64,000 bases of DNA from Lycorma delicatula (GCF_047948215.1 NC_134457.1:88856898-88920897), one strand, 5' to 3'; shown: positions 36,144 through 48,612, counted from the stretch's first letter. The notes: generated by a model not told the origin, from the sequence alone. Program-made: numbers and translations.

Positions 36144-36840
36144 TAGTACTAAATTTTTCTTAAACGTTTAGTTTTAATTTAAATGAATAGTATTTAAATA
36201 AATGCTACCTTTTTTATGAAGATAGTTTCTAAAATTTTACTGAATATGTCTTATATTTTATTGTCATTTAATGTTCAATACTTTTATGTGTGTAGGTAAG
36301 GAATTTTTATTTCCTTTTATTTACATTTTCATAATTTAAAAATAATGTATATTTTTGGACGAGAAGTAATAAACTATAATATCAGTTTATTTTTTTTAAA
36401 AATAACTTTATTTTTATTATGACAGTTTTATTTATTTATTTTTTTTATAAATATCCATTTCAGTTTTCCAGATTATAATCTCAAAATAATAAGATTATTT
36501 TATTTGGATTATAATCTTATCATAGTATTACATTATAACATAAAAAGTTAAGTAATTGAGAGTTTTGTAGTTATTAGAACTTGATTTTTCAATTAAATAT
36601 GATCTCAATTCCATCCATCCGATTAAATTTTCCACTTTAAAATTTTTATAAAATAAAACGTATATAGTGACTTCTTGGTGCTCCGCCGCGTTATTGTTAC
36701 AAAATAATGTTATATATTTAAAATATCGATTAAAAACCTATTCAATTTACAAGTCTCATTCCAACCACCTTGCTTTTCTCTTTTCTTTCCTACCACAGGT
36801 AAAATTCGTGCTCAAAATCTATTCCCATTCCGTTCAGACG
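36144..36840. other. AT-rich non-coding
   Basis: No gene. A good-looking acceptor (TTCTTTCCTACCACAG, ending 36798) precedes an open frame, but that frame runs into the inverted-repeat element at 36841, so I do not call an exon. Confidence 0.5.
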
Positions 36841-37088
36841 TTCTACTGGACGGATCGGGTTGATTTTTTTTATTCTGCTCGGAATGACTCGCAGATATGT
36901 CATCAAGCAACGATGGACCTTCAGAGTGATTTTCCTGCGAGTAATAAGATCCGAAGACTCCTAAATTAAATAATAAATGAGGAATTTTCAGACGAAACTA
37001 AAATTTGGAGTCGGATGACGTTTGACGATATATCTGTGGATCATTACCAGTAGAATAAAAAAAAATCAACCCGATTCGTCTATTAGTT
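36841..37088. mobile_element. Small inverted-repeat element (MITE-like), 248 bp
   Basis: The left arm (36841-36925) and the right arm (about 36995-37086) are inverted copies. From outside in, they share CTACTGGACGGATCGGG / CTAATAGACGAATCGGG, TTGATTTTTTTTATTCT, then GCAGATATGTCATCAA / ACAGATATATCGTCAA. The outer limits are sharp. The 100-residue open frame crossing the left arm is incidental. Confidence 0.75.
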
Positions 37089-39454
37089 TCCCAAAATCTT
37101 TTTTTAATCGTTAATTAAATTCGTAAAACCGATTTCAAAAATCTTATCCGTTTCGTATTTTTTAACTGATTCCATCGATGTTTTTAAGTAATAATAATAA
37201 TAATGTCAATTATATTTTAAAATTCTATGGAATATTTGAAATAAAAATGTCAAGGATGAAGCCGGGAAAGTTATTCAACTTTTTTTTGGCTTTTTTAGTT
37301 TTGTTTGATTGATTAATTAGTAATTTGTAACGATATCCGTTGTGTAATTTTTTATTTTTATTCATCAATTCGTATTTATTTGTTATTGCATGTAGACAGT
37401 TAAGTTTTTAGATGATTATAAAAATATTATTTGGAAATTGAAACGTGTAACTTTCATTAGGTCCGGTTTTTTTAATTTAATTTTTATTTGTGTAATATAA
37501 TTGATGAATTAATTAAAGTAATACCCATTAAATTTTAATGTTCTAATTTTCCTTTTTTTATTTCATATCATTATTATTAGTAGTAGACATTAATAGTTGG
37601 AATAAATTTTATTAAATTTAATTAAGTTACATACACGCGCACGTGCGCACACACACTCACTTTGTTAATTATGGAGAATTTATATCATTTTAATTCATTT
37701 ACTTATTTAAATTTTTAATTAAGACATTTTTTTTTAATAGTTAATCAATAATACTGGTATAAATATTTTTATTGATTTTTCTCATTATTTTATTTTATGC
37801 TTGCAATGCTTGATTACACTGTTAGTTTATTCGATTATACTTCCGGAAAGGTATTAATCCTCCGATGAATCTTTTCAGCTGCATCCGGTTTTTAAAACGA
37901 AGATTCTAAAATTACATATTTTTGCTCTCAACCACTTGTATGATTTCCTTGCTACTATTTAAAAAAAAAGAAAGAAAGTAATACTCTATATTCGAAGTAT
38001 ATACAGTGTATAGTGCAATGTGCATTACAATGCACTAAGGTACATTTCAAATAGGTGTAATTATTAAATTATAGAGTTTTAGATAAGAAATAATCATTAA
38101 AAAATATTAATGGTCACTGTTAATATCTTTCAGTAAAGTTTTTTCCTTTTAGAAATAATTTTTTTTCTTTGTAACTAAAAGAAAGATATATAGATTTAGT
38201 TTTATGATTTCTTTAACTTATATGGTAGTATCGCTGTATAGAATTTCAAATAACCGCGATGCCAATACAAAAGAGTTTAAATTTTTAAATAACTGTAAAT
38301 ACTCTGCACCTTAGTCTGATTAAGTTTAAATTTAATGGTATCAGTATCCGGAATATACATCCTACCGGAATTTTCTAAGACTATTTTTGTGTCCTTATTT
38401 TGTTATAGAGAATCATGAAAGCTCGAGATTTAAAAAAAAACACCTAAACTTTTGATCGATCATCACACTTTCCCATATAGCTGTTGCTATAGCAACATAT
38501 AGTATAGTTATAGTATATAGTATATACTATATATAGTATATATAAATAGTATAGTTATTTTCCGGAAAATAGATAAAAGTAAAAATGTCAAGAAAGATTA
38601 AATTGACAATTTTAAAAAATATGGCTCAAACAAATGGGTTTTAAATTCCGATAACTTTCTTAGTTTAATGTATGTCTCAGTGGCTATACCTGGTTAAACG
38701 GTTTAAAATTCAGTTTGAATTTGAAAATATCTTACTTACTTAGATGATTACATATAGGACCATAAAACGTTTTTCTTGGGATATAGTTGTTTCTCTCTTT
38801 TATATGTACTCCTGAGGTTGATCGTCCTTTTTTTAGCATAAATTACTTTTCCTTTTTTTATCGTTTTATCTTTAAATTGGTGTAGAACGCAGTTTTCCAT
38901 TAGTTTCATTCTGAAGATGTTTAAACATAAAGTCAATGTATCATTGGTGAGAGGCGGTTACCCTTATGAAACTGTCCAAAAACTAGATTTCTTGTTTGTA
39001 GCTACATTATAAGGCCGATAGTTGAACTGTATATTAGTTAGGAGGTAGACCTCCTGTTTCCATTTTAAAAAAAAATTAATAATGCTTGGAATATAGCTTT
39101 ACAACGCTTGATGTTAAATATTATATGTTCATTCTTAGAAGGAGATATGAAATAAACAAACTGCAAGTGTGTAGTACATGTTTATACAGCACTATTGTAC
39201 GCGCCGAGTTGTTGTAACTACCGGATGTTTATAAACAAAACATCGTGTTTCTTACCGACTTCAAAAATGACAGTACAAATTCTCTTATTCCATCCTGGAT
39301 ATTTTTAATCTTCTTTTAATTGTAGTTCTGTGTTACAGTACTTTTTTTGGTACGCGTGACTGTGTGTGTATATTCGGTTATTGCGATTTATTTATGTGCG
39401 ATTATTACTGATTATTGTGAGATTTGATAGTGTGATTAGCCTATATGTGTTTGT
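37089..39454. other. AT-rich non-coding
   Basis: No gene. It includes short palindromic TATAG/CTATA sequence at 38500-38550 and a GTTGCTATAGCAAC palindrome near 38485. Confidence 0.55.
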
Positions 39455-39749
39455 TCAGTTTCATGTCCTTATTAATTATGTAACTCTTTCTTCTTAATTA
39501 TGCAAAGCATATAAATATGTTAACCTAATTGAGTTCAGCAGCTGTTTTATAATATACATTTTGTCTTTGAAATACTACTGTTAATTAATTCAGTTCAGTT
39601 GAAAGATGTATAAATAGTCATTTCAATTCATTTAAAGATGTATTTAAAGTTAATTCAATTCTGTTAAAGATGTAATTTAAATGTGAATCTAAATAAAATG
39701 CTTTAATATAATACTTCTTAAAATATAAATAATGTACATGATAATTTAA
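39455..39749 (+). repeat. Dispersed repeat, copy 2 (partner at 1936-2200)
   Basis: Same ordered words as copy 1: GTTCAGTTTCATGTCC, CTTTCTTCTTAATTATG, AAAGCATATAAATATGTTA, CAGCTGTTTT, AAAATGCTTTAATATAATAC and GTACATGATAATTTAAA. It also contains an internal AATTCA-rich direct duplication (39585-39670). It ends where the non-LTR relic begins. Confidence 0.6.
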
Positions 39750-40125
39750 ATGCCGAATAGCACAGGCGAAACAAGCCTTCAGTCAGAAATATAGTTTGTT
39801 TACATCAAAAATTAATTTAAATGTCAGGAAAAGATTTTTGAAAGTATATGTTTGGAGTGTCGCTTTATATGGAAGTGAAACTTGGACGATCGGAGTATCT
39901 GAGAAGAAAAGATTAGAAGCTTTTGAAATGCGGTGCTATAGGAGAATTTTAAAAATCAGATGGGTGGATAAAGTGACAAATGAAGAGATATTGCTGCAAA
40001 TAGATGAAGAAAGAAGCATTTGGAAAAATATAGTTAAAGAAGAGACAGAATTATAGGCCACATATTAAGGCATCCTGTAATAGTCGCTTTAATGTTGGAG
40101 GGACAGGTAGAAGAAAAAAATTGTG
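39750..40125 (+). mobile_element. Non-LTR retrotransposon relic, post-RT region (YGSETW motif)
   Basis: The plus strand gives IAQAKQAFSQKYSLFTSKIN, LNVRKRFLKVYVWSVALYGS, ETWTIGVSEKKRLEAFEMRC, YRRILKIRWVDKVTNEEILL and then, after a frameshift near 40045, RIIGHILRHPVIVALMLEGQ. This is the well-known stretch just after the reverse transcriptase in widespread arthropod non-LTR elements (VWSVALYGSETWT, EAFEMRCYRR, VTNEE, GHILRH). One frame stays open for 86 codons, so the copy is fairly young. The 3' end of the same kind of element is at 54.5 kb on the other strand. Confidence 0.85.
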
Positions 40126-40470
40126 TCTGTTAAAAATAAAATGCTTAACATTTTCGCAAATATAAACATATGATAAAACTACCGAGTTATAAAAGATTGA
40201 AAAATTAACATTTTTGCCATTTTGAAATCGGTAAATATGTTTACTGTAATTTTTTTATTTATTAGAGAACGTTTGTGTAAATGGATGTACAAAATACTAT
40301 TGTGATTTCTCAATCCAATCTTCAGATAAATCTTTATTAACAAACACAAAATGGCGGAAAAAATGAATAGGAAATCGACTTTTTTTCATAGAACATTTTT
40401 TCTTCTTATGATACGAAGAATCCGAAAATGTATCTCTACCCCAGCATTTTAGGTGCACTCTGTATATGGT
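40126..40470. repeat. Single-ended relative of the ACAGAGTG elements
   Basis: The right end, TGCACTCTGTATA (40454-40466), is the complement of TATACAGAGTGCA and matches the ends of the foldback elements. No partner arm was found to the left, where the non-LTR relic begins. Confidence 0.35.
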
Positions 40471-42837
40471 AGACTAGTTAATAATTTAGAATCTTATTCT
40501 TTTGTAGTTAATATATTCCCAAATTTACTGTATTAAAATCGGATTATATCCACTACATTATAAAATATAACTGAATAAAATTACGTCAAAACCAGTTGAT
40601 ATAATAGGTATAAATGTAATACCGAATACGATGTTAGAGAATTGATATGAAAAATTATTACTTATTACTGTCAAGCTCACTGAAATATCTGTTTTTTCGT
40701 AATAACAATAATAATATTAAAATTTATTTGAAATTAAAAATGTGAATATTTCTAGTGCTCTTAATATTGTTATCTTGTTTACCCATTTAATATCAATTTA
40801 TCTTACCTTTGATTACACATTTTTAGATAAAATTTAAAAGAATTTTTAAACATTGTATTAAATATATTATTCCTTTCGATTTACTTTGTTTTCTAAAAAT
40901 CTCGTATAATATAAACGTTAATGAAAAGTTGTGTTGAATTATAAATACTATTGTTCGATGTATAATGTCCGAGTATTTCTTAATGTTGTGCCTTAAGCAT
41001 TCAAACCGTAGATGAAACAACCGGTTGGATTACTGTTCGTATTATATACTTATAATAGCATCTTCATAATATTTTCATTTTATTTGTAGATCACTCTCTC
41101 ACTCATTTATATGCATATATATACACGCACACTCTCTTTCCTTTTAGTTCATTCTCTGCAATCAGCAAATTGCAATAATAAATAGTATGGGCTGGTGATT
41201 GGAAGATTATGTTGCTTTCTAATAAACTTGTTTGTTGTTTATTTATTTTACTTATTTTATTATAGAAGTTCTCTTTTTACGTGTATTATTTATCATTTCG
41301 TACAACATTTTGACTATTTCTTTTTTTTAAATTATTTTTATTTTTTTTTGCATGTAAAAGGTGTGTCGTAAAAGTTCTGTTAATAGTAGATAATAAATAA
41401 AGTAGGATTTACTGACCACATCAACTTCATTGAGATTTGTAATATTTGAATTAATCTAACTACATTTTGCGTGTAGAATTGGTAAAATTTATATATTAGA
41501 TTAAAAATATACATATTTTGTAAAAAAAAAGAGAAAAACTAAAATAATTTTAATTATCTGAATTTTAAAATAAAAGAAAACTTAAACTTATATTTTTTAT
41601 GTTTTTATGTTATGACATCATGGAGTTCGTTAGAACTTCGTCGGTAAGAGGCGGCGAAGTCAACGAACTACGTTTACAGTTCTAAACATGACCTAACCTA
41701 ACAGTGAAATGAAAATGGTACCTTTACGAATCGCGCCGCTAGATAGCGGCGCGATAGTACTAGGTAGCGGTACAAAAACGTTCTAATGTACTTGAAATAA
41801 TAAAATGTAAAAGAAAATATACTACACCTTGTTTTAATAGTAAATGCTATTATGTAAATGAAAGTACAGAAGATGAAACAATTTTTTTAATCACTTCTTT
41901 AAAAAATAATGAAAGTTTTAGTTTACAAGAGATTATACTAGTTTTATTAATAAATGAATAAATAAAACAGAAATAAATTCGATTGGTAAAATCAAATCCA
42001 AAAAAATTACAATGAAATTCTAAACCGTACGGTAAGAGTCTCGCAGATATCATTTCTTCCGCTCAAAAAACAAAAATTTCTGTAATATAAATTAAACTGT
42101 TTTTAACAAAACGATACTGATATCAAAAAAGGTAAGACTATAACTATAAGGTTAATAAAAATATGTTATTAATTTAAAATTTTCTTTAAAAAATACATGT
42201 TAAATATATGTAATAGACAATAGATAAACAATTTTTAAGCGTTCCATATACGAAAAAAAGAAAAATTTTGAGATGCTAATAACATGAGATTTCAGTTTTT
42301 CTAGTGCTATATAACACTGTTACATCATGTTTTACCACAAAATGTAAACAAACGCACTTCAGCTCTGTGTGAAATGTAAACTACACTTTCGAATAGAATA
42401 CACCCGTTTAGAAATTAAGCTTTATTTTTTACTGAACTGAGCCTATAGAAATAATTGAGATTTACGTAGAATAATTTCAAAATTGATAAGTAATTAATAT
42501 TACAGCTATAAAAGTATTGAAATAGAAATATAGTGTTTCATTTATTATGTAACCGATATAAATATTATATACCTTGTTCTTAAGTTAAAGAAAAGATCAG
42601 AATACAAATATTATTTATTATAGGTCTTATAAAAAGTTAACTTTTATTACTGTTCTAGGTAAGCAAAAAATGTAAGAGTATTTTTATATCAAATATTAAT
42701 AGTTATTAATTGATTCTTATCCTTAATGTTTAATTGTCCTAAAATGAAAGTCACATTTACGCTTAAGAGTAATGATGTTTATTAAACAACCGCTCCCTTT
42801 GTTATCGTAATAAAATAGACTTATTTTATTAAAAAAT
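40471..42837. other. AT-rich non-coding with one small GC-rich patch
   Basis: No gene. The GC-richer patch at about 41610-41780 carries the two inverted repeats listed next. Confidence 0.55.
41624..41754. repeat. Two hairpins in a small GC-rich island
   Basis: First, AGTTCGTT (41624-41631) pairs with AACGAACT (41662-41669), with further pairing of ACTTCG and CGAAGT inside, giving an imperfect 46-base foldback. Second, TCGCGCCGCTA (41731-41741) pairs perfectly with TAGCGGCGCGA (41744-41754) around a two-base loop. The second stem has 9 G/C pairs out of 11 in an AT-rich setting. Confidence 0.85.
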
Positions 42838-43490
42838 CTGATGTGGGCACTACTTCTTTGTACGCCTATTAAATTACATATACACATTTTATTTCATTAA
42901 TAAATTTTGATATTTTTTGATATTTTTTTCTATTATTTATCTTATTTTTTTGTTTATAATCAGAAGTTCATAATTATTAATAAATGAATACATTTAAATT
43001 TAAAAAAAAGTTAAAAAAAGAGATGAAGTCTGATTCGAGCCGATGTGCCTTCTTCTTCTAAGACTGAAATATTTTATTAATTAAAATTTCATTTGGCTAT
43101 AACTCTGGAACCAATGATAATAAGTATCACTTATGACATATCGTTGAAAAGCTCTCTCAATGAGAGCTTATTACTGCAGTTAAGAAAAAGTCCAAAATCC
43201 AGATTCTTTTGAATTTTGCGCTTTTTTGGACACTTTTGGTTCAGTCGATTGCAATCAAAAAGGAAGATGCTCAACTAGATATTACAACAGTCCTAAATTC
43301 AAAATGTCAACATCCTACGGCTAATCGTTTTTGAGTTATACGAGATACGTACGTACGTAGAGACGCCACGCCGAAACTAGTCAAAATGGATTCAGGGATG
43401 GTCAAAATGGATATTTCCGTTGAAATCTGAAAACCGAAATTTTTCGCGATCACAATACTTCCTTTCCTTCGTAGAAGGAAGTAAAAATTA
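42838..43490 (+). repeat. Dispersed repeat family R, full-looking copy
   Basis: Starts ATCTGATGTGGGCACTAC, then GTACGCCTATTAAATTACAT. It passes through GATTCGAGCCGATG, TGGCTATAACTCTGGAACCA, GAGCTTATTACTGCAGTTAA, AAGTCCAAAATCC, CATCCTACGGCTAATCGTTT, CGCCGAAACTAGTCAAAATG, GATTTCCGTTGAAATCTGAA-like sequence and TTTTTCGCGATCACAATACT. It ends in a hairpin (ACTTCCTT...AAGGAAGT) and an A-run. About 650 bp, no coding frame. Copies at 59.2 kb (+), 63.0 kb (-), 35.2 kb (-, partial) and the right edge (-) show the same two ends, which supports a real mobile unit. The 3' hairpin invites comparison with Helitron ends, but no CTRR terminus is visible. Confidence 0.8.
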
Positions 43491-43799
43491 TAGCTGGAAT
43501 TGGTATCCTGACGTGTGGTAAGACGACTTAGGCACTAATGTCTTACTATGCGTGACTTAATCTCTACTAAACAAACTAATGTATTAAAACATAAGTTTCC
43601 TCAAATGTTTTCTGTTATTGTTTGATATTTATGAGTAATTATATTGCTTAATATTATATCCTCTGGGATTACCGGGTAAGCAAATTAAAACCAAATTGCT
43701 ACAGACGAAGCGCATTTGCGATAAGAAAAACTTTAGTAACGAAACGAAACAACGTAAATTGAATTAAATTCTGTATTTACATTAGCAAAAGTTCACATG
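43491..43799. other. Non-coding spacer
   Basis: About 300 bases between repeat R and the transposase relic; nothing recognised. Confidence 0.5.
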
Positions 43800-44795
43800 T
43801 TTACCATATTTTTACAAATAATGTTCAAAGTGAACGCTCTGCGCAGCGATGCACTTTTGTGCTCGAGTGATCACATTGAGTGTATTGATACAAAACGTTG
43901 TCGTCAATCCCATCGATCTCTTATTGAATGTTCATCTTCAGTTCATCGATAGTGCGGGGATTTGATTCAGAAACGCTTTCCTTCAAATAGCCCTGGAAGA
44001 AAAAATTGTAATTAAACAAACCTGGGGAATGGAGGCGACCGCCTTCTGCTGATTGTACGTTCTTCTGTAAAAGCCTTACGAACGCGTGCTAGCGAATGGT
44101 TCGATGTGAGAGAGGTTGTTCTGCCTTGTTGGAAGAAGACGTACTCCTTTTCACGATCTATTAACCGAGAATAGGATTCTTCGAAAATCGTACGGAACAC
44201 TTCTCTATTGACAGTTTGATAAAAAATATTGGCCTTGCTATACAACTACTAGAAACAATACACTCTACACCGATCTTCTCATCTTTATTTTGTTTCATAG
44301 GGACGCTCAGACATTCAGTGTGTATACTTTAGTTATCTGATGCTTGGTAATGTGGTAATTAACAAACCCAGATAAATGAAACCGTGTTTTTTCTGACGTG
44401 AAATACAGTATCGGGTTTTTTTGTTCATCAACAGGGGTTTTGTGAAGCTAGTTGCAATAATTAAGACATTTCCGTTTGTCTGATCTCTTAAATTGTTGTA
44501 CAGTTTTTGTACGATACGTTTTCAAATTTAAATCATGAATAATCTTACGGCATGATCTGTATTTTACACTGCTTTGATATATATATATATATAAATTTTT
44601 TCTGACTGACAGAAATTCTTTCTTTAAATAGCGGCTCTGGCCTCTGGTGTTCTAAGGGAAGGTCGCCTACTGCGTTTTTCGGTGTTCGTTAGAATCCGGA
44701 AACTTTTCCACGAATATTTGACGAGTTTCTTGAAAGGATTCAGAATGCACATTCGCTTCCACTACAGCAACTCTTTCCTCGATCGACTATGGCAT
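43800..44795 (-). pseudogene. DUF4817/Tc3-like DDE transposase pseudogene (copy 2), near full length
   Basis: The minus strand begins with an ATG at 44795 and reads SIEERVAVVEA, SFQETRQIFVEKFPDSNEH, a decayed middle with HDLNLKTYRTKTVQQFK, then DKRKCLNYCN, YFTSEKTRFHLSGFVN (near 44390), YVFFQQGRTTSLTSNHSL (equivalent of the QQDGATAHT box), and FEGKRF/YLKESVSESNPRTIDELKMN near 43950. A decayed end with KVHRCAERSL closes it. This is the complete domain order of the insect DUF4817/Tc3-like transposases. In the catalytic boxes SDEAWF reads SEKTRF and QQDGAT reads QQGRTT, so two catalytic acidic positions are lost. Several stops and frameshifts also occur. A TA repeat at 44578-44592 lies inside the gene, a late insertion or expansion. 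Confidence 0.8.
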
Positions 44796-46564
44796 ATTAA
44801 GAAAAACAAAACAGCGAAGAACGAAAATTCATTCCACTGAATCAGAAGAGAAGTAACACTCACAACCAACAGTGGCGCTAGTAGTAGCAGCGTTAAAGGT
44901 GACGCTCAAATAACTGCAGTCGAGCCGGTTCGGTTCGGTTTTAATGTGTTCCAACTTAAAACTATATTTTTCAATTTAGATTGTGAATGAATTAAGCTAT
45001 TCTTTTTTCTTATTCGCTTATTATTTCATTGACAACAACGTTCAGTGTTTCTCACTGTAGAAAAATAAACTGAGTAGCTCTGTCGAATGTATTATAATGT
45101 TCTCTGTAGCAGGGCTAATATTAAAACATTTTTTTTTTTTGGATGTGGATTTGTGTCTAGTAATGTCTTATTCTGTAGTGACTCATGCAGGACAGCGTTC
45201 AAATATAGTTAATGAGTAAACGTCAGTATTAACGTAATTGCTAATTTTTAATTTTTTTAATTTACTGTTTATTGATTAAAAGACATGTAAAAAGTACTAT
45301 TCCATATAACACTACGTTAATTTTGCTCCATTTGAAGATACTTTCCTGTATATGTAAATTTATAATTCATCTCCCCTAACTTATCTTGAAATTTTAGGAG
45401 GGTCCTGAACAATAGCGTTCAAAGTAGATTTTCCCCTTCAATAACAGTCTATTTCCGGTCGGTTTCCCTGACCTCTATTTCGTCCATCTATTACATTATT
45501 TATTTTTCTATGTAGCTAGATATTATGTTACTAGGTAGATATTTATTACATATAATCCTTCTAAAATTAAATAATTCAACTAGTACGTTTAAATGATTTT
45601 TTATTTCTATATCAAGCAAACATTAAAAAAAACACAAATATATATATATATATATATTTATTATCGGGATTTTAATCGCATAAAATATTGTTTGCTGTTC
45701 GTTTGACTGCTACTACCATTCCCGTAATGATGTAGATGATTAAAAAGGTGACACGTCACTAAAAAATGGCATAACTAAGCTCAAGAAATACTACCAGGGA
45801 AAGTTAAACAGTGAAATTATTTCTAATTAACTTCTTTTTTCTTCATTTTTTCGATGTAAGGCTTTCCTTTTAAGTACTTTGATGAGTCTCTTTTAAGCTT
45901 AAAATGAGTCCTCTAAGACTTGAACAAACAAAACTTGTTCGATTTGCTGTCTCCATTCTTGTTTTAATTTTTTTTTTAAATCGTTGTAATAAAGTTTCCA
46001 TATTTAGTGAGGTAAATTTAGAAAATACAAGTTGTCTAATAAATGAAAAAATTTTGAGAAGGGACAAAAAACCAGGCTTGTTTATTGTTTTGTTTTTTTA
46101 AGTTTTCATAAAACTGCCGTAAATATATTTATGTTATAGAAAATATTATAACACATACATTTCAATCACTAAAATCTTATCGTTAATCTAACTTAAAAAA
46201 AATTATTGGAAATTTATTAAAATTCGGTTTGATTTTAATCATGCTTATTAATGGAATTAAGGTATTAGAAAGCGGTAAAATTCCCGATATAAAAATTTGA
46301 TGGCCGGAAAGGAAGTCTGGTAACATTGAGCCCATTCCCAGCGCGTAAGTAATAAAATTTAAAAAAATATTGCTTATTGTAACATTAATTCAGTCTTTTA
46401 TATTACTTTATTATTAATGAAATTCATTACAAAGCAATAATAATAATAATAATAATTACATCACAATAATTGTTACTTAACAATTATTGTTAAGTAAAAA
46501 TAGACTTTTATCAAGGGACTAAATAAAGGCTCAATGAAGCTGTGGTAAAATATCTGTTTTGGTA
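44796..46564. other. AT-rich non-coding
   Basis: No gene. Overlapping short frames on both strands at 45870-46101 have no recognisable content. A TA repeat lies at 45638-45657, and an interlocking AATAATTGTTA / TAACAATTATT palindrome lies at about 46466-46497. Confidence 0.55.
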
Positions 46565-46763
46565 TATAAACTGAAGAATCCCAAGTACCAGATCGGGGTA
46601 CTTGGGGTAAGTTTGGTTAAATTATACTCATAATTTATAATTATAAGCAGATTGCTTAAATTGTATCTCTCTTAGGTACGTCTGGAAGATGTTTGAATAA
46701 AATTGGACGAGTAGAAACAAAAAAAAAAGGTTAGTGACTGAATCCCAAGTACCAGATCGGGGT
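46565..46763. repeat. Unit flanked by 23-bp direct repeats, homologous to 47600-47738
   Basis: GAATCCCAAGTACCAGATCG plus GGGT occurs at about 46576 and again at about 46739. The 135 bases between them (GTAAGTTTGGTTAAATTATA onward to GGTTAGTGACTGA) are repeated with few changes inside the inverted-repeat element at 47462-47860. The second copy lacks the CCCAAGTACC flanks. Confidence 0.8.
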
Positions 46764-47461
46764 GGTTTTTTTTTTAATGAGAGTTGATGGTGTTACTAGA
46801 ATATTTGTGAATAACTCAAAATCTAGAAATCCTAGGTGATCCATATATTTTTTGGCGAAACCAAAATCAAATTCCGAACAAAACCTTTTTTGAAGCAACT
46901 TTTTTCTATCAAAATTCATAGAATTTTGCTATGTTTAAATGTTTGTTCCACACATTTCAATCAATATATTTCTTTTTTTGTAATACTGAGTTAAATCGAT
47001 TTCCCCAAGATAGTGAAAATTTATTGATTTTGATCAATGTGTTGGAAACCAGAGGCCTAATAATTACACTGTTTACGGCATCTTAAAATATGATTAGAAA
47101 CTTCAAAATGTCATAGTACTTGAATTTTTTCTGCGCAACCATTTGATCTGTTTATGTAGTCCTCAAAATACCATCACCTCTGATTCTTTCCTTATTTTAC
47201 CGCTACATTTTCCCTAATCAACTTTCCTAAGTACAGATGTCCTGCATATATATATGAAACTTAGTTTTAAAAATATCACGTCTTTATAAAAAGAGAAAGT
47301 AAAAATAAAAAAATAAATAAAGAAAGAAAAATATATGAATATTAATAATTTGACGTTCGGTAGATCCAATGAAAATTATGACGAATAATTTTTAAAAATT
47401 TAAAATACGATCTAACTTTAAAATTAATACTAGATTTTAACGCCCCCAGAAATTTTTAATT

Positions 47462-47860
47462 GAGGTACTTTTTCAGAATCCGACAGCCACTTTTTTTTTC
47501 TTCCAAATCAGTAGGTATTTGCAGAGAAATTATAAATATAATCTAAGCAAACTTAACCTACGCTCGCTAGTCTAGGTTTGCGAGCGAAGCGAGTTTAGGT
47601 TAAGTTTGGTTAGATTATACTCATAATTTATAATTATAAGCAGATTGCTTAAATTGGACCTCTCTCAGGTACGTTTGAAAGATCCATGTTTGAATAAAAT
47701 TGAACGAGTAGAAACAAAAAAAAAGGCTAGTGACTGAAGCAAGCGTAGGTTAAGTTTGGTTAGATTATTTTCACAATTTCTCTGCAAATACCTCAAAATA
47801 CCCATTGATTTGGAAGAAAAAACTGAAAAACGTGGCTGTCGGATTCCGAAAAAGAACCTA
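47462..47860. mobile_element. Inverted-repeat element, about 400 bp, arms near 118 bp
   Basis: The left arm (47462-47580) and the right arm (47742-47860) are inverted copies sharing, from the outside, GGTACTTTTTCAGAATCCGA / GGTTCTTTTTCGGAATCCGA, CAGCCAC, TTCTTCCAAATCA, GGTATTTGCAGAGAAATT and CTTAACCTACGC. The spacer contains the unit that also lies at 46.6 kb, so the spacer was either captured or moved out. GCGAGCG/CGCTCGC near 47564-47590 makes an additional hairpin. No coding content. Confidence 0.8.
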
Positions 47861-48514
47861 AATTGATGTCGAAAAAATGAGGAATCCAGTTAAAATCAGC
47901 TGAAGTAGAACCTTCAGACTCAGAGCTCTGAAACAGTTTTACTTTTATCGAATTTACCAGTTTAAAACCTCTTAAATAAAGCGTAAAAAATTAATAATTT
48001 TTTTAAGTCAATCAGTAATCGTAAAATTGATCAGGCTAAATTTTTAATTATAATTGATGAAAAATTTAACAAATAATTTCCGAGATATCGATTTTAAACT
48101 CCATATTACACAACATTTAATCAGGTAATATTTGATATATTACCTATGGTTTGTGAACGATTGTATTTTATAAATATAGCCTAATTTTTATTTCCTACAA
48201 AACTTAACAATAGGTTATGGCATTAATTTACAATTTTATTTTTAAATCTACACGTAGATTTAAAACGTTGTCACTCTTTCCATGAATTATTTATTATAAT
48301 TCAAACTGGATGTATATAAAAAAAACATACTTGTAGATTTAATAATAATTTAATCAGGCTAGATATAAAGAATATTTTCATAAGAAAATGAAATTCCAAA
48401 TTTTATTCATATGTTTTTGTTTTGTAGACATTAAAATTTTTAATTTACAAAAGAAAAACCTAAAGAAATGTGAGTTCTCTTTCTCTGCAATAAATACTGA
48501 TAATTGAATTAGAA
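47861..48514. other. AT-rich non-coding
   Basis: Nothing recognised. Confidence 0.55.
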
Positions 48515-48522
48515 ATTGCAGG

Positions 48523-48612
48523 TAGAAGTTCATTTCCCTCCCACCGCACCGTTTCGGGGAATTATGGGCTACCTCAACAATTTTCTTGGCGTTCCTTCCT
48601 TCCCTGTCAGTA
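48523..48612 (+). other. Candidate exon or GC-rich repeat scrap
   Basis: TTAGAAATTGCAG, a plausible acceptor, is followed by 30 codons of clearly higher GC (VEVHFPPTAPFRGIMGYLNN, then FLGVPSFPV). The frame then dissolves into T-rich sequence at a weak GTCAGT donor. I do not recognise the peptide. The reverse strand also reads open here. It could be an internal exon of an unidentified + strand gene, or a fragment of a repeat. Confidence 0.25.

Noticed and set aside
36667..36969. 100-codon plus-strand frame after an excellent splice acceptor, with a VLKI string that recalls a kinase beta-3 strand
   Set aside because: The phase does not match the donor at 30403, the rest is unlike a kinase, and the frame crosses an inverted-repeat element.
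42838..43490. Helitron assignment for repeat family R
   Set aside because: A terminal hairpin exists, but no 5' TC / 3' CTRR termini and no Rep/helicase sequence were seen, so left unclassified.
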